DNA from: a virus
Length of the DNA stretch: 20,630 nucleotides
Strand: one strand, 5' to 3'
IMG/VR virus record: IMGVR_UViG_3300013099_000111
Coordinates: 1-20,630 of that record
Both the position numbers and the translations under genes were made by a program. The number at the start of each line of letters is the position of its first letter. Position 1 is the stretch's first letter. Of the stretch, positions 1 through 6,520 are shown one piece after another. The notes under the pieces are model-generated. The model searched no databases. It saw only the letters and a program-made list of their open reading frames with translations, and was not told the DNA's origin.

Positions 1-647
1 AGGAACTTAGGAAACGTTCTAGTTCTGCGTATAAGCGTGGTTTCTTCTTTATAGATATGGAAACTAATGTGCAACGCTATTTACTTACAAACAACGGGAA
101 TGGTTTTAATAAGATCGTAACTGTTATGGGTATGTATCGTACAACCAGCGCATTCTTAGGCGCGTTATATGATAATGCACAGTTCGGACAGGTAACTATT
201 AACCATTTATATAACATGGGTTCTTACGATTTAATATCGTTCCATATTGTTGCTGATTATATAGAACAGTTAGAACAGTTGTTTGCTACTAGAGTGTTGT
301 TCCAGTTTAACGAAAACTCAAGAGCTTTAGATGTTTTACAAGCCATCCATAAACCTGAAAGAATGTTAATGGATGTGAGTGTAGAACGAACTGAACAAGA
401 TTTGATTAATGATAGAAGATTGAAACCTTGGATAGAAAATTTCGCTTTAGCGCAAGCTATGTTAATATTAGCGCAAATACGTGGTAAGTATGCTTCATTA
501 CCAGGTGCTAACGGTGTTTCATTGAATGCGCAAGACTTGTATCAAACCGCAGTAGAAATGATTGATAGGCTGATATTAGAGCTAGAAGATTACGTTGTTG
601 AAAGTCCAGAAGAGTTTGGAATGGAATCAACTATGGTGTTAGGCTAA
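1..647 (+). CDS. Conserved T4-like virion structural protein, C-terminal part (5' end outside window)
   Basis: The reading frame is open from base 3 with no upstream stop, so the gene begins before the window; 214 residues are visible. A methionine at 57 has no convincing ribosome binding site and sits inside an uninterrupted conserved-looking stretch (basic, serine-rich, then GFFFID), so I treat it as internal. From memory, the visible part matches a conserved structural protein of large T4-related myoviruses that ends in a block like AQIRGKYASLPG, then an amphipathic helix with acidic residues, then a short hydrophobic tail. No catalytic motif is visible. It lies upstream of another virion protein, consistent with a tail, neck or baseplate role, but I cannot assign a T4 gene number. 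Its stop overlaps the stop of the convergent endonuclease-like gene by two bases. The virion assignment is inferred from family resemblance and context. Confidence 0.7.
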   Translation, partial: ELRKRSSSAYKRGFFFIDMETNVQRYLLTNNGNGFNKIVTVMGMYRTTSAFLGALYDNAQFGQVTINHLYNMGSYDLISFHIVADYIEQLEQLFATRVLFQFNENSRALDVLQAIHKPERMLMDVSVERTEQDLINDRRLKPWIENFALAQAMLILAQIRGKYASLPGANGVSLNAQDLYQTAVEMIDRLILELEDYVVESPEEFGMESTMVLG

Positions 648-661
648 TACCATCCTAACAC
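636..661. terminator. Perfect stem-loop spanning convergent stop codons (possible bidirectional terminator or 3' end structure)
   Basis: GTGTTAGG (636-643) and CCTAACAC (654-661) form a perfect 8-bp inverted repeat around a 10-base loop that contains both overlapping stop codons. There is no T-run on either side, so it is not a canonical Rho-independent terminator. It could stabilise 3' ends or act with Rho. The symmetry is seen directly; the function is inferred. Confidence 0.4.
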
Positions 662-1321
662 GTTACCGTCGAATATTTCGGTGTTCCCACCTTTCAAAAT
701 TGGGTCGCCTAAATATCGTCGGTGTCGGTAGCGATTAAGAATTTTCTGTTCTACCATTTGGCATTTTCTACCATTAGCAAATGGGATAGTTCTTACCACT
801 TCTATCTTTTTATATTCCTCACCAAATCTACGTTTCACTGTGGAATTAGTAACCCCAATTTTGTAAAGATTATACAAATTGAATTTAACATAGTATAATA
901 TTGCTGGTTTAGTGAAATCGAAACCACCTTTACTACAACTGGGACAGCCACGACCCATTTTATGGTTATTCGGTGTTATGTTAAATATGCCATGATGTCT
1001 GCATATTACGCGAACATTTGTACTACTAGAAATATAGTTGACCAATATGTAACTATACCTATTACCGTGAACTTCCCTAAAATCGAGAATAACTTGCTCT
1101 TGTGATAATTTTCCTTTTTCTGAAATAACGTTGTAACCGCATTTTGGACATCCTCTTCCTGCTTTGTGTGAATTTGGAGACATGTAAAAATCACCATGTT
1201 CTTTACAAATGATTTTTACCTTTTCCGCATTGCCGTTATACAACATTTCTGTATAGTCGTATTGTTCGCCATGTAATTCTATGAACTGTACAACGGTTTC
1301 GTCTTTAGTGTATTTTCGCAT
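644..1321 (-). CDS. Homing endonuclease-like protein: two zinc-knuckle repeats plus GIY-YIG-like nuclease domain
   Basis: 225 aa, antisense among virion genes. Residues 10-62 and 80-130 are two copies of one module, each with F..(L/V)HG...Y.Y, then C-x2-H (C39/H42; C107/H110), then GRGCPxC (C58/C61; C126/C129). This looks like the repeated DNA-binding zinc module found in phage and bacterial homing-type endonucleases. Residues 141-200 resemble a divergent GIY-YIG nuclease: ILYYVKF, YKIG at 153-156, an arginine at KRRF (164-165) and a glutamate in MVEQKIL (E191), at the spacing expected for the catalytic Tyr, Arg and Glu. The gene looks intact. A TATAAATA box on its own strand ends 31 bases before its start, so late expression is likely. 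Its stop overlaps that of the upstream structural gene. Homing activity is inferred; it could also be a free-standing regulatory or exclusion nuclease. Confidence 0.7.
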   Translation of the reverse strand: MRKYTKDETVVQFIELHGEQYDYTEMLYNGNAEKVKIICKEHGDFYMSPNSHKAGRGCPKCGYNVISEKGKLSQEQVILDFREVHGNRYSYILVNYISSSTNVRVICRHHGIFNITPNNHKMGRGCPSCSKGGFDFTKPAILYYVKFNLYNLYKIGVTNSTVKRRFGEEYKKIEVVRTIPFANGRKCQMVEQKILNRYRHRRYLGDPILKGGNTEIFDGNVLGWY

Positions 1322-1352
1322 TTTCTAAAAATATCAATAGTAAGATTGAAAC

Positions 1353-1360
1353 TATTTATA
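1353..1360 (-). promoter_or_regulatory. T4-type late promoter for the antisense endonuclease-like gene
   Basis: The minus strand reads TATAAATA, the T4 late promoter octamer, 31 bases before the ATG at 1321. This spacing matches the other late boxes in the window. The plus strand here also reads TATAAATT (1357-1364), a 7/8 match that might serve the 76-aa gene, but less convincingly. Confidence 0.65.
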
Positions 1361-1471
1361 AATTGCAAAAAACCGCCACAAGTGTTATACTTCCAACAAC
1401 TAAAGTGTTTTACAACACGATAAGCTAATATTCGCACAACACAATAGGCGATAAATGATACGGTAACGAAA

Positions 1472-1702
1472 ATGAATTTAGATTATAAGACCCGAAAGGG
1501 CGAACCACCTAACACGGTATTCCACCATAGGAGCGAAGTGTTTGCTATTCAACACATGCTCAACGGTGTTCTTCCGAGTGGGGAAACATCATGGGATGAA
1601 GTGACGGACGATTATTATGATAGTCTTTACGATTCCAGATATATGAACAATAAAGTTGACTTAACAATAGCTAATGGAGCGGTGGTAGTTCGGGATTTAT
1701 AA
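1472..1702 (+). CDS. Small hypothetical phage protein (76 aa)
   Basis: A 76-residue protein between the antisense endonuclease-like gene and the large virion protein gene. It is rich in Asp, Tyr and Asn, with no cysteine, membrane segment or known motif that I recognise. The ATG at 1472 has only a weak purine stretch in front (GGTAACGAAA). A GATAAATG sequence at 1450-1457 is a one-mismatch version of the GATAAATA late-box variant used elsewhere, but it sits unusually close to the start. The gap before it (1322-1471) holds only these promoter-like elements and a weak 5-bp stem at 1405-1418. The downstream virion gene has its own strong late promoter, so this may be an independent small late gene. 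Function unknown; coding status is moderately supported by the clean start and the lack of a competing frame. Confidence 0.5.
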   Translation: MNLDYKTRKGEPPNTVFHHRSEVFAIQHMLNGVLPSGETSWDEVTDDYYDSLYDSRYMNNKVDLTIANGAVVVRDL

Positions 1703-1707
1703 AAGTG

Positions 1708-1715
1708 TATAAATA
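1708..1715 (+). promoter_or_regulatory. T4-type late promoter (TATAAATA) for the 530-aa virion protein
   Basis: Exact TATAAATA, 27 bases before the ATG at 1743, followed by AAAGGA (1729-1734) as ribosome binding site. It matches the consensus read by T4 gp55-type late sigma factors. Confidence 0.8.
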
Positions 1716-1742
1716 GTTGCATATCATTAAAGGATTTTAAAA

Positions 1743-3335
1743 ATGGCATGTAACGATTCAACACATTTTGCAGATTGCGATTGCGCTAACACAGACCCTA
1801 ATTGCAGACCTTGGCAGTTAACTAAAACTAACAGCACTGAATTTTGTTATATGAATTGTATAGCAATTGAAGAGTTAAACATTGCTGGTGCTGATGTTAA
1901 TGTATTCCCACTATTAGGGATACACGAACAGGGCGTATTAGTTGATCTAGTTGGTAATGGCACATCAATTTCATCTGGCGATGCTAACACAAATTTTTCT
2001 TCTCAGAATGCTTTCACTGCTTATATAGATGAATGGCGTTCGGCTCAACGTGGTCAAAACGTTGTCGATTCTTCTTATATCGGATATGATTTCGGTGAAA
2101 TTATACTTGATAATACCCGTAAACAATATGGCATCGAAACCTTCGTTCGTCATAACATTGCTACGATCAAAATAAAACAAGGTGACAACACTAAAAATCG
2201 TGTTACCAAAGCTAGAATAGAACGTTCCGACGACGGTGAAAAATGGTTTGGGGCTGCAATACTAACCTTACCAGATTCTAACGCTTTAATCGAAGTAAAT
2301 TTCAAACATACAACACCATCCAGATATTGGAGAATACGCCCCTTAGATTTTAACGGTGGCATTAATGATTTTTGGGTGGTTCAAGCTATCGAACTGATGG
2401 ACTATGATCTAACATCTATAGACGATATACAAGATGATATTTTTCAGGAAAATCGTGATCGTGATTACGCTTCCGAAAGTGTTTTGCTAAAAGCGTCGTA
2501 TGATTTGTTGGATGCACAAACAGAACTTACAATGTTTGGTATTGAACTACCATCCCAGCAATTCTATTTGAAGATGAACTTCTCTGTTGTGGTAAGCGTG
2601 TTAGGTCGTCCATTAGTAATTGGTGATATAATAGAATTGCCTAGTGAAATACAGTATGACTTCAACATGACTCCTGTGAAAAAATATCTGGAAGTTAATG
2701 ATGTTTCGTGGGATAGCCAGTCATTTACACCTGGTTGGCAACCAATTAACATAAGAGTTATCGCACAACCTATGATGGCAAGTGCGGAAACTATGGACAT
2801 TTTCGATGGCTTAGATCAGGATATAGACGATAACGGTTTATCACAATACGGCTTAAAAGATTTAAACGGTTTAAACGAACATCCAGTTTTTCAAGACTTT
2901 TCTGACGAAACCCAACTGTTAGCTGGCGTTGCTAATACACAAACACCAGAATTAGGTGCAGATACAAGCGATTTAAGACAGTTTACCGAAGAAGAAGTAC
3001 TACGTGCAGAAGATCAAGGTTTTACGGGCTTAAACAAGCTTAACGTGAACCCTAGAGGATTGTATATAGAGGATGCGATGCCTCCAAACGGTTTAGACTT
3101 TACAACTGGTGAAACTTTACCAGACATTTCAACCGCTAAAGACGGTGACTATCATCGTTTAACATATGTAGGTACTGGGAAAGATATTCCAGCCAGATTG
3201 TTTAGATTTTCAGTTAAGAAAAATCGTTGGTTGTTTCAAGAGAGTGACAAAAGGGCTGAAAATAATCCTATCAAGCCTAAGCTTGGTGAGTATTACAAGG
3301 ATTACAACAACCCTACTGACAACAACGAGATTTAA
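1743..3335 (+). CDS. Virion structural protein with discoidin (F5/8C)-like domain, T4-like neck/tail region
   Basis: 530 aa. The N-terminus is cysteine-rich (about eight Cys in the first 40 residues: CNDS, CDCAN, NCRP, FCYMNC), suggesting metal binding or disulfides. Residues about 45-220 have a discoidin/galactose-binding-like layout: a predicted YDFGEI strand, a RVTKARIERSDDGEKWFG block and a closing RYWRIRPLDFNGG...VQAIEL strand. Residues about 260-345 carry a second conserved block (LGRPLVIGDIIELPSE, then PVKKYLEVNDVSWDS and TPGWQPINIRV) that I associate with structural proteins of large T4-related phages. The C-terminus is acidic and proline/asparagine-rich. It has an exact late promoter and a good ribosome binding site. 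The stop interlocks with that of the convergent 93-aa gene. The sugar-binding-like fold suggests surface decoration or receptor contact, but this is inferred; no T4 gene number can be assigned safely. Confidence 0.7.
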   Translation: MACNDSTHFADCDCANTDPNCRPWQLTKTNSTEFCYMNCIAIEELNIAGADVNVFPLLGIHEQGVLVDLVGNGTSISSGDANTNFSSQNAFTAYIDEWRSAQRGQNVVDSSYIGYDFGEIILDNTRKQYGIETFVRHNIATIKIKQGDNTKNRVTKARIERSDDGEKWFGAAILTLPDSNALIEVNFKHTTPSRYWRIRPLDFNGGINDFWVVQAIELMDYDLTSIDDIQDDIFQENRDRDYASESVLLKASYDLLDAQTELTMFGIELPSQQFYLKMNFSVVVSVLGRPLVIGDIIELPSEIQYDFNMTPVKKYLEVNDVSWDSQSFTPGWQPINIRVIAQPMMASAETMDIFDGLDQDIDDNGLSQYGLKDLNGLNEHPVFQDFSDETQLLAGVANTQTPELGADTSDLRQFTEEEVLRAEDQGFTGLNKLNVNPRGLYIEDAMPPNGLDFTTGETLPDISTAKDGDYHRLTYVGTGKDIPARLFRFSVKKNRWLFQESDKRAENNPIKPKLGEYYKDYNNPTDNNEI

Positions 3336-3613
3336 CCTTCGAAAATTTCATAATTAAGAGGGTTATGACCTGTAGAAAAATTATCCCCCATAATTTCTTG
3401 GAATTTTTTGATGAAATCTTGATCTTGCGTTCTCACATCTATGTCTTCATCATATGAGAACTCAACAATCACTTCTGAGTGTTTACCTAGCACTTCACCA
3501 AAGTATACTGTTTTACCGTCCAGTTTAAGAAGCTCTTCATGGTCTGCTACAAACAGACCATGAAGTTCACCCGAACGCCCAAAGTCTTTATAGTACGTGT
3601 AAATACCTAACAT
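3332..3613 (-). CDS. Conserved small phage protein of unknown function (93 aa)
   Basis: Last gene of the minus-strand five-gene module. It has a compact N-terminal part (LGIYTYYKDFGRSGELHGLF then VADHEELLKLDGKTVYFGEV) and an acidic C-terminal half. From memory, similar GR-x-G-x-L-x-GLFVAD...VYFGEVLGKHSE proteins occur in other large phages, always without an assigned function. No cysteines, membrane segment or catalytic motif are visible. Its ATG shares one base with the stop of the upstream membrane protein gene (TAATG), implying translational coupling. Its stop overlaps the stop of the convergent 530-aa virion gene by two bases. It probably acts with the membrane protein, but that rests only on gene arrangement. 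Confidence 0.6.
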   Translation of the reverse strand: MLGIYTYYKDFGRSGELHGLFVADHEELLKLDGKTVYFGEVLGKHSEVIVEFSYDEDIDVRTQDQDFIKKFQEIMGDNFSTGHNPLNYEIFEG

Positions 3614-4905
3614 TAGCGTTTCATCGGTTTGCAGACTTTGTTCTTAACATCAAGATATATCAATGTTGGAGAACGTTCGAACAGTGGAATCTTTTTAATG
3701 TCAGTGGTTACACTATTAGCATCACCATTACATGTTAGTAGTTCTTTTTTAAGAGCTGCGTTCTTGTTAAATTTGTCGTTATACCATTTTTCTATTGCGA
3801 ATATGGTGTTAACAATTAAATCGCCCACAAAAGTGAAAGGTTTGAATATAATACTAAAATTTGGTGTCGGTAACAATTCCCAAAACCAAATTAAAGCTGA
3901 CACGATACCCACGAAGATACTCATACACAACAAAACCACGAATATCAATAAAGTGTTGATTATTAATGGCATAAACAACGCTAGAACGTTAAATGGTATC
4001 CCAAGCACCTCTACCGAAATTACAAGATATAAGCTATAAGCCAATGGAACCGTGGGTAAGAACATCAGCGCAAACAACACGCTAACGTTCTTACATATCA
4101 CCTTACTCTCTGGCGTTGGATAAAATTTTCTAAGCCATTTAAACGAGGCATCGTAAAAAAATGTTAGAACATTTTTGCTTTTCACGTCTTCTGCTAATAT
4201 TTCACCAGATTTGTTCCAACCGTCCACAAATGGTTTACCTAATCGTTTTAAAGAAACATGAAACCACCCCAACATAAAAACCAAAAAGAACATACTGAGC
4301 ATTCGTAGTTCCGAGATAAGAGCTTCAATAGCCACAACCCAAACTCTAAACATGAAAAACGTTATTACTCGTCTGTTACGATGGCATTCGTCATTAGTTT
4401 TACTTTCCAGATAACGGTTCACGATCTTATCAAACCATTTAGGTAATTCCGCGCCAAACACGTTTTCTGGTATTTTAATTTTGTAATAATCGTGTACTTT
4501 ATCGACAATAGTACAAGAATCGCTATTTTCGTCAGACCAATCAACCAAAATTCTGTCACCTATGTCACGATCAAGATCAATGTTATAGGCGAATTTACTA
4601 CCGGAACGAGCAGTAAAAATTGTATTAAACGTATGATTTTTCGAACGTTTTTTACTTTTAGCGGTAACAATGTAAGCGCAAATTTCGACATCACCTGAAC
4701 GTCTTAATGGCACATACGTCATATAGCTGGTTAACTTATGAAGGAAACGATCTTCTGTATAGTGGTCATATTTAACCTGAATAAGAATTTTCATGTTCCC
4801 ATCTTTTTGCGCCTTTTCTAACGTTTCGTTATCAATGCACCATCTTATGGGAACGGAAGCATTATCAATGGTTCCGTCCTCTTTACCTACTACTAATTCT
4901 AACAT
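3613..4905 (-). CDS. Phage membrane protein with cytoplasmic N-terminal domain, function unknown
   Basis: 430 aa. Residues 1-175 are soluble and charged. Hydrophobic stretches follow at about 180-198, 202-217, 273-300 and 303-343 (the last long enough for two helices), giving four to five likely membrane segments. A soluble loop spans about 218-272, and a lysine-containing tail runs from about 362 to 430. There is no signal peptide; the first membrane segment follows a basic patch (HRNRRV). I do not recognise the family. It is not a canonical holin, because it is far too long and has a big N-terminal domain. It has a good ribosome binding site (AAGAGGT) and lies 13 bases downstream of the 84-aa DnaJ-tailed gene in an operon behind a sigma70-like promoter. 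Early expression suggests host membrane takeover, superinfection exclusion or anchoring of replication, all of them inference. Confidence 0.65.
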   Translation of the reverse strand: MLELVVGKEDGTIDNASVPIRWCIDNETLEKAQKDGNMKILIQVKYDHYTEDRFLHKLTSYMTYVPLRRSGDVEICAYIVTAKSKKRSKNHTFNTIFTARSGSKFAYNIDLDRDIGDRILVDWSDENSDSCTIVDKVHDYYKIKIPENVFGAELPKWFDKIVNRYLESKTNDECHRNRRVITFFMFRVWVVAIEALISELRMLSMFFLVFMLGWFHVSLKRLGKPFVDGWNKSGEILAEDVKSKNVLTFFYDASFKWLRKFYPTPESKVICKNVSVLFALMFLPTVPLAYSLYLVISVEVLGIPFNVLALFMPLIINTLLIFVVLLCMSIFVGIVSALIWFWELLPTPNFSIIFKPFTFVGDLIVNTIFAIEKWYNDKFNKNAALKKELLTCNGDANSVTTDIKKIPLFERSPTLIYLDVKNKVCKPMKR

Positions 4906-4918
4906 TTTTACCTCTTAA

Positions 4919-5173
4919 TTATTTAAAAATATCACCAAATACATCGCTGAAATCACCACCACCACCACCAAAACCAGATTTATTTTCCGGTTTAGCGCGA
5001 CTTTTTAACTTTTCTGTAGCAGCCCCAACGCTCTTACCGTGTTCGTAACCTTTTTCGTATGCCTGTTCAAATAGTTTTTTCAAACCTGATGGCGTTAATG
5101 TTACGTTATCTTTTTCCCAATGTGGATTTTTCTCAACATAGATCGTCCATAATTGTACTTTAGAGTGTGACAT
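4919..5173 (-). CDS. Small conserved phage protein with a DnaJ-like G/F-rich 'DIF' C-terminal tail
   Basis: 84 aa. Residues 7-50 carry a block (LWTIYVEKNPHW, then LTPSGLKKLFEQAYEKGYEHG) that I associate with short conserved proteins of unknown function in large phages. A basic linker (KLKSRAKPENK) leads to residues 67-84, GFGGGGGDFSDVFGDIFK. As I recall it, the glycine/phenylalanine region of E. coli DnaJ contains GGGADFSDIFGDVFGDIF, so the match is close and includes the DIF motif that modulates DnaK. There is no J domain (no HPD). The ATG is one base after the stop of the zinc-ribbon gene. The resemblance is visible; interaction with host DnaK is a hypothesis, and a compositional coincidence in a Gly-rich tail is possible. 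Confidence 0.6.
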   Translation of the reverse strand: MSHSKVQLWTIYVEKNPHWEKDNVTLTPSGLKKLFEQAYEKGYEHGKSVGAATEKLKSRAKPENKSGFGGGGGDFSDVFGDIFK

Positions 5174-5174
5174 A

Positions 5175-5462
5175 TTAATATACCTTATCTTTGATACCGT
5201 TAAACCAGTTATATAACCAGCATTTGTTTTTCGGTTTAAGTTTTATTATACGAAAACCTTCTTCGTTACATTCCCAACAAGGTGTCATCACACCATTTGA
5301 TATTACTGCGTGATTTTCCCGACATATCGGACAAGAATAATCGTGCGTCATCATCATTAAGCTTGGGTGTATCCAAACATTAACATCCTTTACCGCAGGA
5401 CTTTCTTCTGGATATTCTACACCATCATCATCCCCCCAACATTCGTGTGTATGTTGTGTCAT
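5175..5462 (-). CDS. Zinc-ribbon phage protein (95 aa)
   Basis: I place the start at the ATG at 5462, which overlaps the stop of the upstream 56-aa gene as ATGA. A TTG six bases upstream is in frame but less likely. Residues 42-65 form a four-cysteine zinc ribbon, C44-x2-C47 and C62-x2-C65 (SCPICRENHAV...PCWEC), a pattern I know from small proteins of other large phages. The N-terminal third is acidic and His-rich (MTQHTHECWGDDDG). Such ribbons usually bind nucleic acid or RNA polymerase, or mediate protein contacts. With no further domain, the function is open. It is part of the early-type minus-strand operon, so a host-takeover role is plausible but inferred. Confidence 0.65.
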   Translation of the reverse strand: MTQHTHECWGDDDGVEYPEESPAVKDVNVWIHPSLMMMTHDYSCPICRENHAVISNGVMTPCWECNEEGFRIIKLKPKNKCWLYNWFNGIKDKVY

Positions 5463-5629
5463 AAACAAGCATCCTGTAAACTTGTTACCAAACCGTCGAA
5501 ATCTTCCGACTCCCCTAACAGTGCAGACAATTCGAGAACCAATGTTTCATCGTACTCTATGCACAACGAATTGAGATAGTCCTGTCTATTTGCGTAACCA
5601 TTTTCTTCGTAAACGTTCATCTGATTCAT
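5459..5629 (-). CDS. Small conserved phage protein with LGxSEDFDGLV motif (56 aa)
   Basis: First gene of the minus-strand module, read from the ATG at 5629 to the TGA at 5461-5459. Its 56 residues include YANRQDYLNSLCIEYDE and then LVLELSALLGESEDFDGLVT, a pattern I recognise from very short proteins in many phages (YLxxL..., then LGxxEDFDGLVTxLxDA). It is largely helical and acidic. Its stop overlaps the next gene's ATG (ATGA), the strongest coupling signal in the operon. A second in-frame methionine lies three codons in. No function is known to me. The motif match, the tight overlap and the promoter 33 bases upstream make it a real gene despite its size. Confidence 0.7.
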   Translation of the reverse strand: MNQMNVYEENGYANRQDYLNSLCIEYDETLVLELSALLGESEDFDGLVTSLQDACL

Positions 5630-5661
5630 TTTTTAACGGTCTTTTCAATTCTATTGCGTCC

Positions 5662-5689
5662 ATTATACACATTGTTAATGCAATAGCAA
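5662..5689 (-). promoter_or_regulatory. Sigma70-like early promoter with extended -10 for the five-gene minus-strand module
   Basis: The minus strand reads TTGCTA (5689-5684), a 16-base spacer, then TATAAT (5667-5662) preceded by TGTG, giving an extended -10 (TGnTATAAT). It lies 33 bases before the ATG at 5629. It sits back to back with the late box at 5693-5700. Confidence 0.7.
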
Positions 5690-5692
5690 GTT

Positions 5693-5700
5693 TATAAATA
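5693..5700 (+). promoter_or_regulatory. T4-type late promoter (TATAAATA) for the gp15 homologue
   Basis: Exact TATAAATA, 28 bases before the ATG at 5729, followed by AAAAGGA as ribosome binding site. It abuts the -35 element of the divergent early promoter. Confidence 0.8.
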
Positions 5701-5728
5701 CACAAACAACCGAAAAGGAATAAGTTAG

Positions 5729-6520
5729 ATGGCATTACCATTCTATTATGCAGACCAAATTAAAACCTATGTGACCCATTTTATGGCAATCTTCGCTGGA
5801 ATGCAAGTGCAGACTGGTAAACGTGAAGACGGTGAAAGAAAGTTAATCACCATCCCAATACGTTATGGCGATGCTGATCGTGTGACCGCATACATAAAAG
5901 CTGGTGCAACACAGAACAAATTAATACATTTACCGATTATGTCGGTAACATACAATGAATTTCAATTAGACGAAACACTTAGAAAAGGTGTAAACGTAGA
6001 ACGCAGAAAACCTTATGTGCCTAGAGGTGGGTTATATCCAGAAGATGTTAGGATAGTTCATCAGTTGATGCCTATACCATATCGTTTAGGTGTGGAATTA
6101 GCTATCTACACTTCCAGCACTGAACAACAGTTGCAAATTATGGAACAGATAATGGTACTGTTTGACCCTACACTGACGTTGCAGAAGAATGATAACCAAT
6201 TCGATTGGACTCGTTTATCAACTGTTAGAATGGATGGTATAAATTTAGAAAATAATGTTCCGGCTGGTGCAGAGAAAAACATGAGAATTGTTAAGATGCA
6301 ATTTTCATTACCAATCCAAATTTCAGCTCCGGCAAACATAAAAGACGATTACATCAAAGATATTATGTTTCGTATAGGAATGGTAGGTAATGTTGGTACT
6401 ACGAGTCATGAGGTCATAACAGACTTAGATTCGCAGGGATTGGACTATGAGAAATGGTTTAGCCTTGATGACATTGACATTACTGATGATTATGAATTTG
6501 TAGAAAACCCCGACGGTTAA
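5729..6520 (+). CDS. gp15: Tail sheath stabiliser / tail completion protein, T4 gp15 type
   Basis: 263 aa, close to the 272 aa of T4 gp15. The N-terminus FYYADQIKTYVTHFMAIFAG followed by a basic ERKLITIPIRYG segment parallels T4 gp15 (short N-terminal helix, then a KFIRVPITYAS-like strand). Later blocks also fit: PIPYRLGVELAIYTSSTEQQ and IMEQIMVLFDPTLTL match the T4 pattern of ELSIFTRYEDD and IVEQILPYFQPHF. Gp15 forms a hexameric ring at the top of the tail that stabilises the contracted sheath and joins tail to neck. The gene has an exact late promoter and a good ribosome binding site. It is followed by the convergent gp26-type assembly genes, with interlocked stop codons. The family call comes from pattern comparison by memory and is quite secure. 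Confidence 0.88.
   Translation: MALPFYYADQIKTYVTHFMAIFAGMQVQTGKREDGERKLITIPIRYGDADRVTAYIKAGATQNKLIHLPIMSVTYNEFQLDETLRKGVNVERRKPYVPRGGLYPEDVRIVHQLMPIPYRLGVELAIYTSSTEQQLQIMEQIMVLFDPTLTLQKNDNQFDWTRLSTVRMDGINLENNVPAGAEKNMRIVKMQFSLPIQISAPANIKDDYIKDIMFRIGMVGNVGTTSHEVITDLDSQGLDYEKWFSLDDIDITDDYEFVENPDG

Noticed and set aside
3629-4039. Plus-strand open frame of 136 codons opposite the membrane protein
   Set aside because: Lies wholly opposite a better supported gene in an overlapping operon, with no ribosome binding site or family resemblance.
3629-4905. Membrane protein as a T4 t-type holin
   Set aside because: Length 430 aa with four or five spans and a big N-terminal domain does not match T4 holin (one span, periplasmic domain); function left open.
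5463-5468. TTG at 5468 as the start of the zinc-ribbon gene
   Set aside because: It overlaps the upstream gene without a ribosome binding site, while the ATG at 5462 gives a classic ATGA overlap.
6238-6245. TATAAATT-type late-box matches inside coding genes (also near 13333, 17648, 18819)
   Set aside because: One mismatch, inside genes and not at the right distance before a start; expected by chance in AT-rich DNA.
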